From Scatophagus argus (Eukaryota > Chordata > Actinopteri > Scatophagidae), in contig NC_058506.1 of the NCBI RefSeq assembly GCF_020382885.2, forward strand, positions 21,859,318-21,923,317: a stretch of DNA of 64,000 bases, read 5' to 3'. This document shows, in pieces, positions 32,701 through 45,435 of this stretch. Each line of letters begins with the position of its first letter. Position 1 is the first letter of the stretch. The translations under genes were made by a program, and so were the position numbers. Below the pieces are notes generated by a model. The model did no database searches. It had not been told where the DNA came from and was given only the letters and a program-made list of their open reading frames with translations.

Positions 32701-35700
32701 CCTGAGGAGATAAAAGGTGTCCACTCTGCATCATCTTGAACTCACAGCCTTGACATTTTGATCGTGTTGAGCTACCCAGAGAAAAAAGTTGGAGGTGGGT
32801 TCACATTGGGTCAGCACAAATACATGAGAGTCCACCAGTATAGCAGGACCATAGCCATCTAAAACGTCTTAATGTAATTTCTTTAAAATCTCGGTCTCTA
32901 AACTGTCCTGGTCCTGCTCTAACACACCTGATTCAAATTGAATGACTACTTGATGACGAGCTGATGATTCGAATCGGATGTGCAGGAAGAGATAACTTTT
33001 CATTACTTTTACAGTTTTTTGAGAAAAACAAAGTGATGGAAAGTAGATGAAAAGCTTTACTCTGTAGGAAATGTGACAGAGATGAACTCACATCTTTGTA
33101 CATGTTCTGCTCCCTCTCCTTTTCCTCTTGTTTCATGGCTGTGGATACATTCTCCACAGTGAGACGCCAAACTTCTCTCTTCTCCCCACCTGTCACAATC
33201 CTGCACAGCAGCAGACACAAAATACATACAAGACCCAAGTCAGGTCCAAGCGGTGGACTTTGAGCTGTTGATGTGGTTCACCGGACAGCTTCAGCAGGTC
33301 ACGCAGTTGTTTTAAATCCCATTTATGCAATATGGCATCCGTCAGTCCCAGAGCTTGACGCGGTCACCAGACATGCTGTGAACTTGCCTGTAAGGCTCTT
33401 TGCCTTTGTTGAAGTCAGGCTTTACAATGACTGTTCCACTGCCATCTGCTTTTATTGTTACCAGTAAACATTCATTCTCTTTCTGGCCCAGCCTGAGAAA
33501 GCAAATGCACAGAAAAAAGCCAAAGTGAACCACACAACATCCACAGTTAGATATTAATTCACACTGTCAGTGACATCTGCTAATTGCAAAAGGCTGCTTC
33601 ATGTAGTCAATTTCTGAACTGTAAGACTCATCTCTTAAATGTAAGAAGAGAAACTTTTACACCGTTTGCTGCGTTTTAAAGATCATTTCTACCTGGTACT
33701 GACATTCAGGCTAATAGTATGTGTAAACTGACAGATGAGCCTGTTTTTATGTGTCTGTTTTTGTCACGCTGAAAGTCAGGATCCCCTCGAGGGGCAATAA
33801 GGACAGAATGGAAATAGGGGTTTTGTGTTAACTGTCTTACCTTCCAGGGGGACTCAGGTCTCCCATGATGTGCATGGTCTGCATGGTATTATTCACTACA
33901 TGACGGCCCTTCACAAACTCCTCTGTGGGCTCCCAGTTGATGATCCTGGACTTAGGGATACTACAGTCTCTGAAAAATATGCCAGATCATCCTGTCATGT
34001 GGTCGGTTAAAAACTCTCCAAGTATTGTCTTTGAGGATTAATAAGCATCATTTAGATAAAAGCTTCTTATTGAAATTTGATCCTAACCAAACTGAATCTA
34101 TACAATTTGGTGCACATTTCAGTCAGAAAATTAGTTCTGACTAATTGGCAAATGAACTGGTAAACAGATTACAGTATTTCCCCAGAGGACACTGGGATGT
34201 CAGTCCTTTTACATATGTGAGCTGCTGCTTCACCTACATGGTGCGTCTGTCCTGCCGTCTGTGTCTCACGCTGGCCATCCTTTCAGCCAGGAATGTGGGG
34301 CTGGATTTGGTTGTGTTCAGTAGCTCAGTGGAGTACGGCTGTCAGGATCAAAAACAACAAGCTTCTTAAAAAAAAATTACAGGTGAGAATTGAACAATTT
34401 GTACTTTCACATTCATTTTAACTAAGAAATTTGAGTCCTTTTAACTTTTTAGACTTTACTTTCGAGTTCTCCTGATGTGTTTGTCAGGTATGAATTTCCA
34501 TATTGACTCAACAAAATATGCATGTTATTCTCAAAAGAAGATTTAACTGTTACAGCAATTAAGCCAGTCTGGTCAGATGTGAACATGGTGGTAAGAAAAA
34601 CAGAAGGACACACTGAGCTACACTGACATGATTTTCAGTCTCGAGCTATTGCTGCTGTGTATTATTTAAACATACTTCATGACAAGTATGACGCTCTGAT
34701 GTTAATTACTGGATGATTTCATCGACATTGCAGGATGCCACATAACCTACCAGTTGGTGGAACGGAAGACAGTTGGTGTAGCGGTCGTGATCAGTGTATG
34801 TGAAAATCCTGCAATTTCGTCGACCCTTGGCCTTGTTCAGGGCCTTGACTTCGGCGTGATACTGACGGTCCAGGGGGGTCTGACATGCTGCCTCATTCTG
34901 GAACAGCTCCATCTCATACTGGGACCACAGACGAGTGACATTGTGTGGAGGAGGGGTTCATAAACAGGACAAACAGAGATAAATTTAGATCTTTGCAAGG
35001 AAAAGTACTGCAATAAAAGAAAAATTAACTTAAACTTTACCACTGAGTTCTTTTAAATCTAATGCTAAAGGAAGTTTACCATCACTATTAACTTTTTAAA
35101 CCCTTTATTTGTTAAAATATCTTTACGTACACAGAAATTCTGTAGTCCCACTGGGGCTTGAACCCAGGACCTTCTGCGTGTAAAGCAGACATGATAACCA
35201 CTACACTATGGACCCACACGTTCAGAATGAAGGCAGAAAAAACTAAAGTCCTACCTGACTGAAGAATTTCTCTTGCCATCCCACCACCAGCTCCTCCTCA
35301 TTGTCACCTGCTGAGAGAGTAACAGAGAAGCCAAGTTAATTAAAATAAGCTTTGAAGAAAACATCCTCCCTTAAACATGTCTGCATGTTTAAATTTAAAG
35401 TTACACAAAATGCCAGTTGCCTTCCTTTGTTCTTTTCGGTGTTTGATGGAATATATTACTGCTCACTATGCGTGTCCACAGTCAAGACACACTGTAAGCC
35501 CAGTGTATTCTAAAGGGAAAGGTACCTGCTCTTAGTTAGCAGTTGCTCAGCAAGACAGTTAAACCAAAGAGTTCTGACACGTTTGAAAGTCAAGAGGGGA
35601 AAAATAGAAGTTCTGAATGTTTACTAAAGATCGAGCAAAGGATGCAAATTGATGCAGTTGGTGCAATATGTGAGTTCAAGCCAGCAGTGTAAGTGCTACC

Positions 35701-36094
35701 TGTTTGGCCTTGTGAGGTGAGGGTTTTCAGCTCAATAGCTCCTCTGTCCCGCTGGGACAGAACCTGCTGCTGCAGATGCTGAGATAAGGCTGCTGTGGAG
35801 GTCACCCTCTCTATACGCACCCTAAAGCGGAGAAACAAACGGATGTCTTGTTCAAACAACGTGTCCTGAGACTGGACTGGGAAAACTGTCCACAAAGCGT
35901 GCAGGAGCAGATCCATATGCTGAACTCACGTGGTCCACACTGAAAATCCACTCATGAGTAATGTTAGCTCATTGGAGTTTTGCAGCTAAGCTAATGTTGA
36001 CGTTATGACTTACTTACTTTATTTTCAAGTTTTTGACAACATCCCGGGTCCGAAAAACAGCGTCCCCGGTGTCTGTGTTCCAACAGTCTGCCAT
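29738..36094 (-). CDS. mks1: Meckel syndrome type 1 protein
   Basis: Eighteen exons: 36094-36018, 35821-35700, 35307-35255, 34918-34751, 34338-34238, 33969-33841, 33492-33388, 33200-33092, 32582-32526, 32266-32224, 32131-32069, 31945-31875, 31787-31718, 31582-31475, 31066-30933, 30655-30573, 30019-29922 and 29841-29738. They close in phase to 564 aa (human 559). The start is [18 protein letters not shown]. Conserved words include RRIFTYTD-type ([14 protein letters not shown]), [19 protein letters not shown] and [13 protein letters not shown]. The B9 domain covers about residues 308-440. Role: B9 complex of the ciliary transition zone, with B9D1 and B9D2. Intron 7 starts GC (TACAG|GCAAGT). Intron 3 holds a tRNA-Val gene. 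It is head-to-head with zw10. Confidence 0.96.
35143..35215 (-). tRNA. tRNA-Val (anticodon TAC), inside mks1 intron 3
   Basis: 73 nt on the same strand as mks1. The D arm (AGTGTAGTGGTTATC), anticodon loop (TTTACAC) and T arm (CCTGGGTTCAAGCCCCAG) are intact. The acceptor stem GGGTCCA/TGGGACT has one G-A mismatch and two wobbles, so it may be weakened or a recent pseudogene. It could be transcribed by Pol III from within the intron. Confidence 0.85.
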
Positions 36095-36806
36095 TAATAT
36101 TTAGTAAGTAGCAAACATTCACGACACGGTGTTGGCTTTGCTAATTAGCACCTTTCGTTAGCTGGAGCTGGGGGAGCCACGGTTAGAGCAGCTATTTTTT
36201 GTCTTTTGCGTTGTCGGGTTGATTTTCTTCTTTGTTTGACCGCTTGCAGCGTTTGAAAATGTAAGCGACACTAACGTTAACGAAGAAACAGCTGATATCG
36301 TAAGTAACAGCTCCCACGAGAAGTTAATAAGCCTTAAATCAAACAAACGCATAATATACGGATAGTTGTCGTTGCCATAGAGATGCGACCGTCCTTCCTC
36401 TTTTTGTTTGTCTATTGTGGTAGTTCGCGAATCAGCTTACTCAAGCATTAGCGCCACCTATCGAACTGGAGTAAGGAGCAGGCAACGAAAAAATCTTAGT
36501 TTATTTAAAACCGATTGTTTTAGTTAATCATATGCCTTCTCAGGAACATCAAACGTAATGTTGTGTTTTTGGTTGCTACAGTGCTGATATTACACCAGGC
36601 AGGTTTAAAGCTCCTGTAACATTTGGTGGCAGTAATGGTACAATATGGCAGCAATTTGTCAGCAATTACAAAACGAAGAAGAACGCCGGAGAGGCGGGTT
36701 CAGTCGCCGACATCTCCATCGGAACCAATCAGACTACCTGGCGGGTCCTGGGTTGTTGTTGCTGAGCTGTCACAGTTTTGTAAAACATTATAACATATTG
36801 TAAAGC
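36095..36806. promoter_or_regulatory. Shared mks1/zw10 bidirectional promoter
   Basis: Only 712 bp separate the two start codons. The stretch is CpG-containing and has no TATA box. One good RFX half-site (GTTGCC) at 36371-36376 is followed by a poor second half (AGAGATGC), as often seen in cilia-gene promoters; it would suit mks1. Confidence 0.55.
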
Positions 36807-39800
36807 ATGGCGTCGTTTGTGACTGAAGTGCTCGCCAGCTCTGGCAAACTGGAGAAAGAGGACCTGTCCGGTAAAATAAGTAAAATGTCGCGTAAGGTGG
36901 AAGATACAAAGGTAACCAACCAGCTAGCGTAGCATTAGCTACGCTAAGTAAAGTTTGAATCCGTTAGCCTTAGCAGTTACCGCTAACACCGAAAGATAAG
37001 AAACTTCACTGTTTCTTCTTTCGTTAGCCAGACTTTTACGGCGCTCCCTGAAATAACATTTAGCTGCAAATAAGCTGCCAAGCTATCAGCTAATACAGAG
37101 CGGACTGTCCATGTAGGTTATTTTGTGCACTCAGAGCAATTAACAACATCCAACCTGGCTAGCCGTATGTGGTGCAGACTGAGCGGTGACAGCGGGATAC
37201 GTGGCTCTCTTATATTAATCATTTTGAAACTGTACAACGTTATGGCGTATTTGAAACCTTTAAAAAAGCTTTATATTTTCAGTAACGTTACTAGTGTTGT
37301 TTTACAGTAGTTTGCTTTACCATGAGTGCTTCTGAATAGTCAAATTAACAACCTTACTCCATTGCTGTTTGACAGTTTACTCAAACGTCAAGGACAAAGT
37401 AAATGTTTAAACGATTCTCAGCTATCCATTGAGACATTAGGCTTGAGCCAGAAATAAAAACAACTAAAAAAATAGTAAGAAGAAGTAAAACTAAGTTAGT
37501 AATGTTGAATGACGTAAATGGAAGCCCATTAGTCAAATAAATGAAAACTACAAACAAGCAGGCAGCAGATCAGTTGCTAAAGCAGAGTTTTACTGATTTA
37601 AGTTTTTTGCTAACAGTTAGTCACCAAGTGATTTTTGAATGATTGATTGAGTTTTCCTTGAGTGTTCCTCAGTGGGTTTAGTAGTACTGAAAGTGATTGA
37701 TCAACAGAACAGTGGCAACAATTTTAAGACCAATCATCAATCATGAATGATGATTTTGTTTGTTTTTATTTGTTTTAAACCTAATTTAGCTGTGATTCAT
37801 CATCATTTATTAGAATTACATCTTGTCAATGTGTCTCGTTGATGTAGTTTTTTGTTTTTGTTTGTTCCTGTGTAAACATTGTTCTTCAGTCAACTTAATC
37901 AGCCATATTTGTTGCATGAAAGCATTCAGCAATTCATGATAAACAGTATAACGAACTGCAAGCGGTTGTGCTCTGGACTTAAAGCAGTAGGAGTATGTCA
38001 TTACTGTTTATTGACTCTTATTTCTTTTTTTGTTTCACAGGAAGAAGTGTGTGACATGATAAATAAGAAGTATACTGACTTCCTACCTAGTCTTCAAGCG
38101 TCTGAGGACCTAATGGTACAGGTTGATGAGATCTCCAAAGAAATGGATGCCCTTAAAAACTGCATTGAGAATGAGGTATGTTTGACTGTTGTTAGCGATA
38201 GTTAAGTCACGTCTCCTGAAACGGCAGAACATATGGGCAGATTTACAGCAGTGCTGTAGTTTTTAACTGTTTGCTGTTTGTGCATGTGGACACAGGTGCA
38301 GCAGAACATCCACGTGGCTGTGACCGAGTATGCAAAGCTCAAGCAGCAGCTGGAAAAAAATACTGTCGTCATAACAATGCTTGGACACCTAAAGGAGGTA
38401 CAACACGATTTTTAAAGTAAAATGTAATCACAAATTAATCGTGTCAAGGAGTTTCCATGTGGCTCCAATAATGAAATCCTAAGGATTTTTATTGTCACTT
38501 TCTTGAGGAAAAACTGATTGTAATTCTGCACATTTTTCTAATGAGTTCATATTGAAAGCCATTAAATATGAATTGTCCTGAAAAAAGAAACACATTAGGT
38601 TTATGTTGGCCAAAATTCTTGCTCTCTGAAATGTCTTAGGACAGAAACTTGTTGTTTGAGCGTCTATGACTTACATGTTTGAATGCTTCTGTGGTTGTTG
38701 TATCTTCTGTGTGCCTCAGTTTCACAATGCAATGGAGGAGTTCAATAAAGCTTTACTGGACAAGAAATATGTTGATGCAGCCAACAGACTGGAACACGTA
38801 AGAACTGCCTACATCAGGTCCACTCAGCCTTTCTTCTACTCTGAACTAGGATTGGGCAGTTTAATGAAAACTGACATTATGACACACTAAAGAGGCTAAT
38901 TCAGATCCTTCTGTATGTGCAGTGAATTTCTTAATGTAAAATTCTGCATGATAATGTACTGATTGATAATAATATTATGTTTCCCAGGCAAAAGCCAGTG
39001 TGGCTTCCCTGAAGGACTGGAAGACTTCCCAGCTGCCGCTGCTCAGTGCTCTCAGCTCTGAGTTGACGGTGCAGAGAGAAAACTTAATTTACCACCTGGG
39101 AGACGAATGGAAGCGCCTTGTCATTTGGAGATTACCCTCTTCAAAGGGTAAAAGTGCCTCAGAAAACTGGTTGATTTTTTTTATTTTTCAATATGTGAGT
39201 TAGATGTGGTACTCAGCTTTGTAAACTGCAGTCCATTCGATGGTTTGCTGAGTTTAAACATTTGCTACTTGTAAACGTTCACTGCGTTAGCTTTTCTTGT
39301 TTTGTCTACATCATGTTTCATCTGAGCAAGAGCCATTTATACAGTCTGTTGGATGTGTGTCACCAGACCCTGCAGGTCTGAAGTCCTTCCTGAAGGTGGA
39401 GCTGAACCTGAGCCAAGCTGGCAGTAAGGACGGTGAACCAAAACCACCTGCACTGCTGCGCTGCGTCCTGCAAGCTCTGGCCATCCAGGGAGACCTCCAG
39501 AACAAGATCAAACTCTTCAGTAAGAGCAAGCAATGCGACTGCCACTTAAATGTGCAGAACTTTCATAATCTGCTAGACATGTTTTCATAACCATACCACA
39601 GTATCTTGCAACTTACCGGCTGATGTGTGCATTTCCACCAAAGTATTTGCACTGAGCTGATATAAGCTAGCTGTAAATCACAGCGTTTGTGCTGCTGCCG
39701 TGCAGGTCAGGTGCTGTTGAAGAACATGTTGAAGCCGTTGGTGATTTACCCGTCGCTGTCGGTGACAGTAACAGAGCAGCCGGATGAGGGAATCATCCTG

Positions 39801-42800
39801 GCCTTACAGTGTTTGGAGGAGAGTCAAGAAGAGAGATCCACTCCTTCACAAGTCTACAGCAAACTGCTCCTGGTGCTTAAGACGCTTCATACACACCTGC
39901 TAGGTACAGTATGGCTGACCCATGTAGAAATCATGAGACTGCTCCACGTCACTGTGATTTAGAGGCTGTCCACAACTTGGTGGGTGATGAGGTGTAATTT
40001 AGGGTGCTCATCTCAAAGCAGTCAGATCAGTAGAGCTGTGTGCATTACCCACGCTAACCGTAAACTCTGTTATAACACAGTGGGCCTGAGAAATGAAAGT
40101 CGCCTGTTCTCTTATTTTTCAGATGTGTCCATTGGTGATAAAAAGCTGTCGGCCATCTTGGGGGAGCTGATATGGCAGGATATTTCTCAATGCATCATCC
40201 ATGAGTGTCTGCTCTACTCCATCCCCACCAACAGCAGCCAGCTGGAGAAATACAACACTGTATGGACCTATAAGCAGTTTGCATAATGTGATGAAAGTAA
40301 AGCAGACATAAAATATACGGGGGTTACGCATACGCTTTTTTCAGTGGTTCTCTGTTATTACTTGCAGACGAGTTAATGTGTGTTGATCAGAATCACATTT
40401 TTACTGAGTATATTTGTGTTCAAGGTGATCAAGGAGACTGAGGAGTTTGAGAAGTCCCTGAAGCAGATGGAGTTTCTGCAGGGCGATTCCACAGACCTGC
40501 TCAAATATGCCAGAGATGTCAACTGTCACTTTGCCAGCAAGAAGTGCAAAGACGTCATCGTGGCTGCCCGCAAACTCATGACCTCCAAGATGCACAACAC
40601 AGTCAAAGTATGCGTGAGCTGGAGGGTGCTGATTTACTTTGCCGTTAAGTTTAGCTGTTTTTTTCAGTGAAATTTCAACTTTAAGTGCTTCCATTTTTTT
40701 CTGTCTCCCTCTGTCAGATCACACCAGACTACAAGCTGCGTCTTCCCAAGCTGCCTGCTCCGGGTTCAGAGGTGAAGGTGAAGCAAGACATTAAAAAGGA
40801 AGAGATAATGACGATGGAGAACACAAAGCAGCTGTCCGCCTGCAGTATGTGTCTGCCAGCCTGTCGCATCAGCGAGTCAGTGCAGCAGCTGATGGATCTC
40901 GCACTCAACACCCTGTGTGAAGCTGTTGGAAGCTCCACCTATTGGTATTCTACAGCGCTCAGACTTATCTTCTGTATCCAACTACTGTGTGGATGCTAAC
41001 CTTTAAACTCCTAAGCATGTCCCTGAATGCTGCAGTGTTTTTATTAGGCCACTTTGCAGAGAGAGCTGAGGCTTGTGAGAACATCATCAGTGAATATTTG
41101 TTGTAAAATACAATCAGTCTTCCTGTCGTTCTTCACAGTGCGTTGCAGCTCTTCTTCACCGTGAGAAACATCTTCCAGCTGTTCTACGACGTCGTACCGA
41201 CTTACCACAAGTAAGGATGTTTCTGTCGTGTAACTCATAGCAGCTCAAACCAGCACGCTTCCCCAGAAGGTGTCAGCGGTTGTCTTTTGTTTCACTGCTA
41301 CTCCATCCAGAGAGAACCTGCTCAAGTTCCCTCACCTGGCTGCCATCCAGCACAACAACTGCATGTACCTGGCCCACCACTTGCTCACCCTGGGCCACCA
41401 TTTCAAAGCTCACCTGCCGCAGCCCCACAGCGAAGGCATCGCAACATTTGTTGACATGGTGCCCGGATTCAGAAAACTGGGTAAGCAAGAAGTTCGATAA
41501 TTGATTTGATTTCATTGAAAATGACACCAAAGTCACCATGTGTTGCACATTATTGGGCCACAGTTTCCGCCTCATATCGGATGTGCAGGTCGCCTTGAGA
41601 TGCGCTGAACACCTTTGTGTCTTTTTCCTCGAGGTGCCCGCTGCTTCTTAGCACAGATGAACGTCCAGAGAGCTGAGCTGTTGGAGAGACTTTCCACCGC
41701 TCACAACTTCTGCAACCTGGATGACGAAGACAACTACATTGCAGCCAGCAAAGCAGTAAGACAGGTGAGAGGAAAGACCTGAAATATAAAAACTAAATAT
41801 AATAATTTCAGCTGGTCGTTTGTGTTTTGTTTTTTATTCTTTTTTATCCATGCACTTTGTCTCACTCTGACAGAGATCATCTGTTTGACTGATTGCAGGT
41901 CATCCATCAGTTGAAGCAGTTGGGCACAGTGTGGCAGGATGTCCTGCCTGTCAGCATCTTTTGCAAAGCTATGGGCAACCTCCTCAACACAGCCATCACA
42001 GAAATCATTGCCAAAATCATGATGCTGGAGGTTTGTGGGTTTGTATGTTGTTGTTTTGTTTTTTGTTTTTTTAATTATGGCCCCTCAGCACAGACATGGA
42101 AATTTTGTGCGGTCCAGGCGGGGAACGACACATCCAGTAAATTCTTAAATAAAAGCCGGAATTCAAATGATAAAAGAGTCAGTGGCCGGCAAAAATGAAT
42201 AAGTGAAATGGCCGGAGGAGGGTTGAATCTGCAGTCTAAGATGACAAATTTAGCATTGTTTAATTTCCACAGAATAATTCAGTCAGTAATTGGATTCTGA
42301 TTGCTTGATTTGTGTTGGATGCGTAAAATGCCCAAGACCATCTGCTGCACACTCAAAGTCCACATTAAGTTATGCGTGACCTGCCAATGCACAGGATATT
42401 TCCTCTGAGGATGGGGAGCACCTCCACACTCTGTGCCAGAACATCATCGAGGAGGGTCCGCTGGTCTTCATTCCTCTGGCTGAAGAGAACAAGAACAAGA
42501 AATATCAGGAGGAAGTTCCTCTCTATGTGAAGAAGTGGAGTACCTTCAAGGAGCTGGTCATCGTGCTGAGGGCCAACCTGCAGGAGATAGTTGACAGGTA
42601 AAGGAAAAAATATTCCATTGATCATCAGTTAGTTCATTATTTTCTAATGAGTACACTGCCAAAGAAGGCGTTAAACAACAGTTTTGTCATGTTAGTAGTG
42701 TACCTCATGATGAGCAAACACACTTTGGCACCCCCGCCCCAGTGGCTGCGTGTGATTGGCTGATTGTGATTCCTCTCCACAGGTGGGCTGACGGTAAAGG

Positions 42801-42903
42801 TCCGCTGGCGTTAGAGTTCTCCAGTTCCGAGGTGAAGAATCTGATCCGAGCCTTGTTCCAGAACACAGAGAGAAGAGCTGCAGCTCTGACCAAAATCAAA
42901 TAG
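36807..42903 (+). CDS. zw10: ZW10 kinetochore / ER-tether protein
   Basis: Sixteen exons: 36807-36911, 38041-38175, 38296-38397, 38720-38797, 38988-39147, 39367-39519, 39706-39903, 40123-40259, 40425-40607, 40718-40944, 41139-41210, 41311-41480, 41634-41764, 41899-42030, 42395-42597 and 42783-42903. The model gives 768 aa (human 779). It opens [20 protein letters not shown] and ends [13 protein letters not shown], both family hallmarks. The middle has [23 protein letters not shown] and [13 protein letters not shown]. Role: with ROD and Zwilch in the RZZ complex, it recruits dynein and Mad1/2 to kinetochores. In interphase it joins the NAG-RINT1 tether for Golgi-to-ER vesicles. The N-terminus is helical coiled coil. 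Intron 14 has a weak but GT donor (GAG|GTTTGT). Confidence 0.97.
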
Positions 42904-43468
42904 ACACTAAAGCACTTTTTCCCCTGAGGAAAATCCAGTTCAAGCCTTTATTCATTTACATTTTCAGTGTCATTAAGTATCCACGTGTATGCAGGTTGAG
43001 CAGTTTGTCACAGAGAAACGGTTGTCCTGTCTGATGGAGGTGCTGCTGCTGAGGGTATCAGCTGGTTTCTAATCAATCTGTGGGATATGTTCCTCCTCAG
43101 ACTGCAATTAGTCCTGCAGAGATTACTCGAAGGCTTCTTTACATCAGCGTCCCACAGCCTCACTCGTGTGGCTGGGTGGGTTTACCACTACAAAGCCAGC
43201 AGAGGTTGTGTAACCAGTTGCCCTGCCATCTGCTGACATGTGGTATCGTGTCCAGGGTTAACTTTGCTGCAGGCTGGTAATCAAACCTCATCGCCGGCTT
43301 GTTTTCACAGCTTTTCTGTGCTCATGTCATTTCAGGAGAGAGAGTTTGCTTGTTGGTGTTTGTCTGAACCTAAACTCCACTTATAGACCCTGGACCTGGT
43401 GTCTTATGTCAGAGTTTTCTTGTACACCCCATTAAACTGAACTCTGTAATGTATTTATTGCTTGTTGT

Positions 43469-43474
43469 AATAAA
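43469..43474 (+). terminator. zw10 poly(A) signal
   Basis: AATAAA about 570 bp after the zw10 stop. Confidence 0.6.
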
Positions 43475-43499
43475 CCAAAAGATTCAACTTTTCCAAACC

Positions 43500-45435
43500 C
43501 TTTCTTCCAAACTGTTTTAAGTGAATATGATGGTGATCCTGGCGACAGTAGTTTCATTTGTGCGTCCACAGATCAAAGTACTCGGGGTGCGGTGACTTCC
43601 TGGGGTCCCCGCTCGTCCACCCTCACACTGACTGCGGGAAGTCACGGGGCCTGACCAGGAAACACTTCAGTGATTTTTGGTTTTACACTTTGGTTAGAAG
43701 ATATAGCATGTGGTTTAGAGGTGCTGACCAGAACTGTGTTGGCTGTTTCACAGGTTAACCCTCTCCGGGCACAGCATTATGCCTGCTGTGTGAGCGTAGG
43801 TATGAGGCTGGTGCTGCTCTTACCATAAGACTTTTGGTAATAAAGCAAGTAAGACTATTTTCCAAAATGTCAAACCACAGTAAATACAGGAAGAAGTGTG
43901 TAGTGTTGGAGCTTCGTTCCAGCTGTGTGCTTAGAAAAGGTTCATACAGTTAAAATCCGTGTTCTTGGTGATGTGGATTGATGTCTTAATCCAACCGCTA
44001 ATCGATTGGCTCCCTCGGCCACACGCAGCAGGAGGAGTCAAACAGCTGGACAGTCGCCCATCAGCTCCTCGCTCACTCCGGCTGACTGCAGCCGAGTTCG
44101 TTTCCAGCTGCGCTTCACGGAGGTACGTCATCATTTTCTCTTCTCACACTCATGTTTTCAGGAGGTGCAATAAAATCAAAGATCGGTGGAAAAACATGGT
44201 TATTAGACTTTTTGTAAATGTATAATTGCTAATAATGAAAATTTTATATCATCAAGGTAACACTTTTCATGTGCAACAGTTTGAGCTGTGACGTGTGGAT
44301 CAGGAATGTAAACTGATCTCATCACATTTTCATCTTGTTTGTGAAACAACTTGTTTTAACGTTGCTTTAACTGTCATTACTGGCATCTCGGTGTGTAATT
44401 TACAAATAGTTTTAAGCTTTGAAGTCAAGGATAATTTTCATTAGATTAATCTGCAGATGGTTTTCTAATTCTGAAATCAGTGATCCATTTTCTATCAGTT
44501 TAACAACTTACAGTTCTTACTCTAACTTATTAAATTTGCTGCACCTGCTGTAACCCAGAGAGTGTTGCAATACTATCATAATTCGTTACACAGTTCTTGC
44601 CATGTCAAAGTTATACTGTTATTGCTCCAGTAGGTTTAATTGTTTATCGCAGCATAATTCATGTCACTGTAGATGTTTGCCCTTCGCACTTCAAGGTGAG
44701 GAGTGTAACAGGGCAGCCTTGTGTGAAGCCTGACAGAGTGAGGCTGAGCCTGTAGAAAGATGCTGGTGTTGTGGGTGAGTCTTCAGCTGCTCTCACCCCT
44801 CCCAATAATGAAGATGCTTTTAGCTCTTAGCTGCCTGTCCAGAGGTTCGATTCTCTCACAGAGCTGATCGGTTCTCCTGGACGACCTCGTGTGTGTGTTG
44901 AGTGCTGTGATACAGTAAGCGGAGCATCTGGACAATGCTTTGCCTAAGCCTTTTGGCAAATACAGTCAGTAATCTTTTCAAATCCATCGTGTTCTTTGGC
45001 GTTTCTCCGATTTATTTTGAGGATTAGTGATAATCTCTACATGTGTAATAAGTTGTAGCAGTGACTGAGGCGCTGATCGGCCCGTTTCAAACTGATGAAA
45101 CGTCATGTTATGCTGGGAAGGAAGTAAAGCAGCATTTCCTTTTGGCACGTCATCATACATCATCACAGCTCAGGCTGATCTATAGAGCTGTCTTTATGAA
45201 TCTTGAGGATTTTTTTTTCTTGGCAGGCCAGCAGAATATAAATAAGAGAAAATGAATAATTTAAAATACTCTAAATGTTGCATTGTGTGAAACTCTCAAA
45301 ACATCTCTAGTGCCATCACTGCTGTCTAAAATGTCTGTAATGTCTGCCTCTGCTCTTGAAAACTGACATGTTTGGCTTAATTGAACAGGCAGCAGCCAAC
45401 CTTAAAGAGCGATCAACATCTCGCAGACCTCAGCA
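43500..45435. other. Interval between zw10 and the potassium channel gene
   Basis: No coding region is supported. A GC-rich patch lies at about 43580-43650. Sequence around 44000-44122 ends in a good donor (ACGGAG|GTACGT) and could be a non-coding first exon of the channel gene. The rest is AT-rich, with nothing recognised. Confidence 0.35.
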
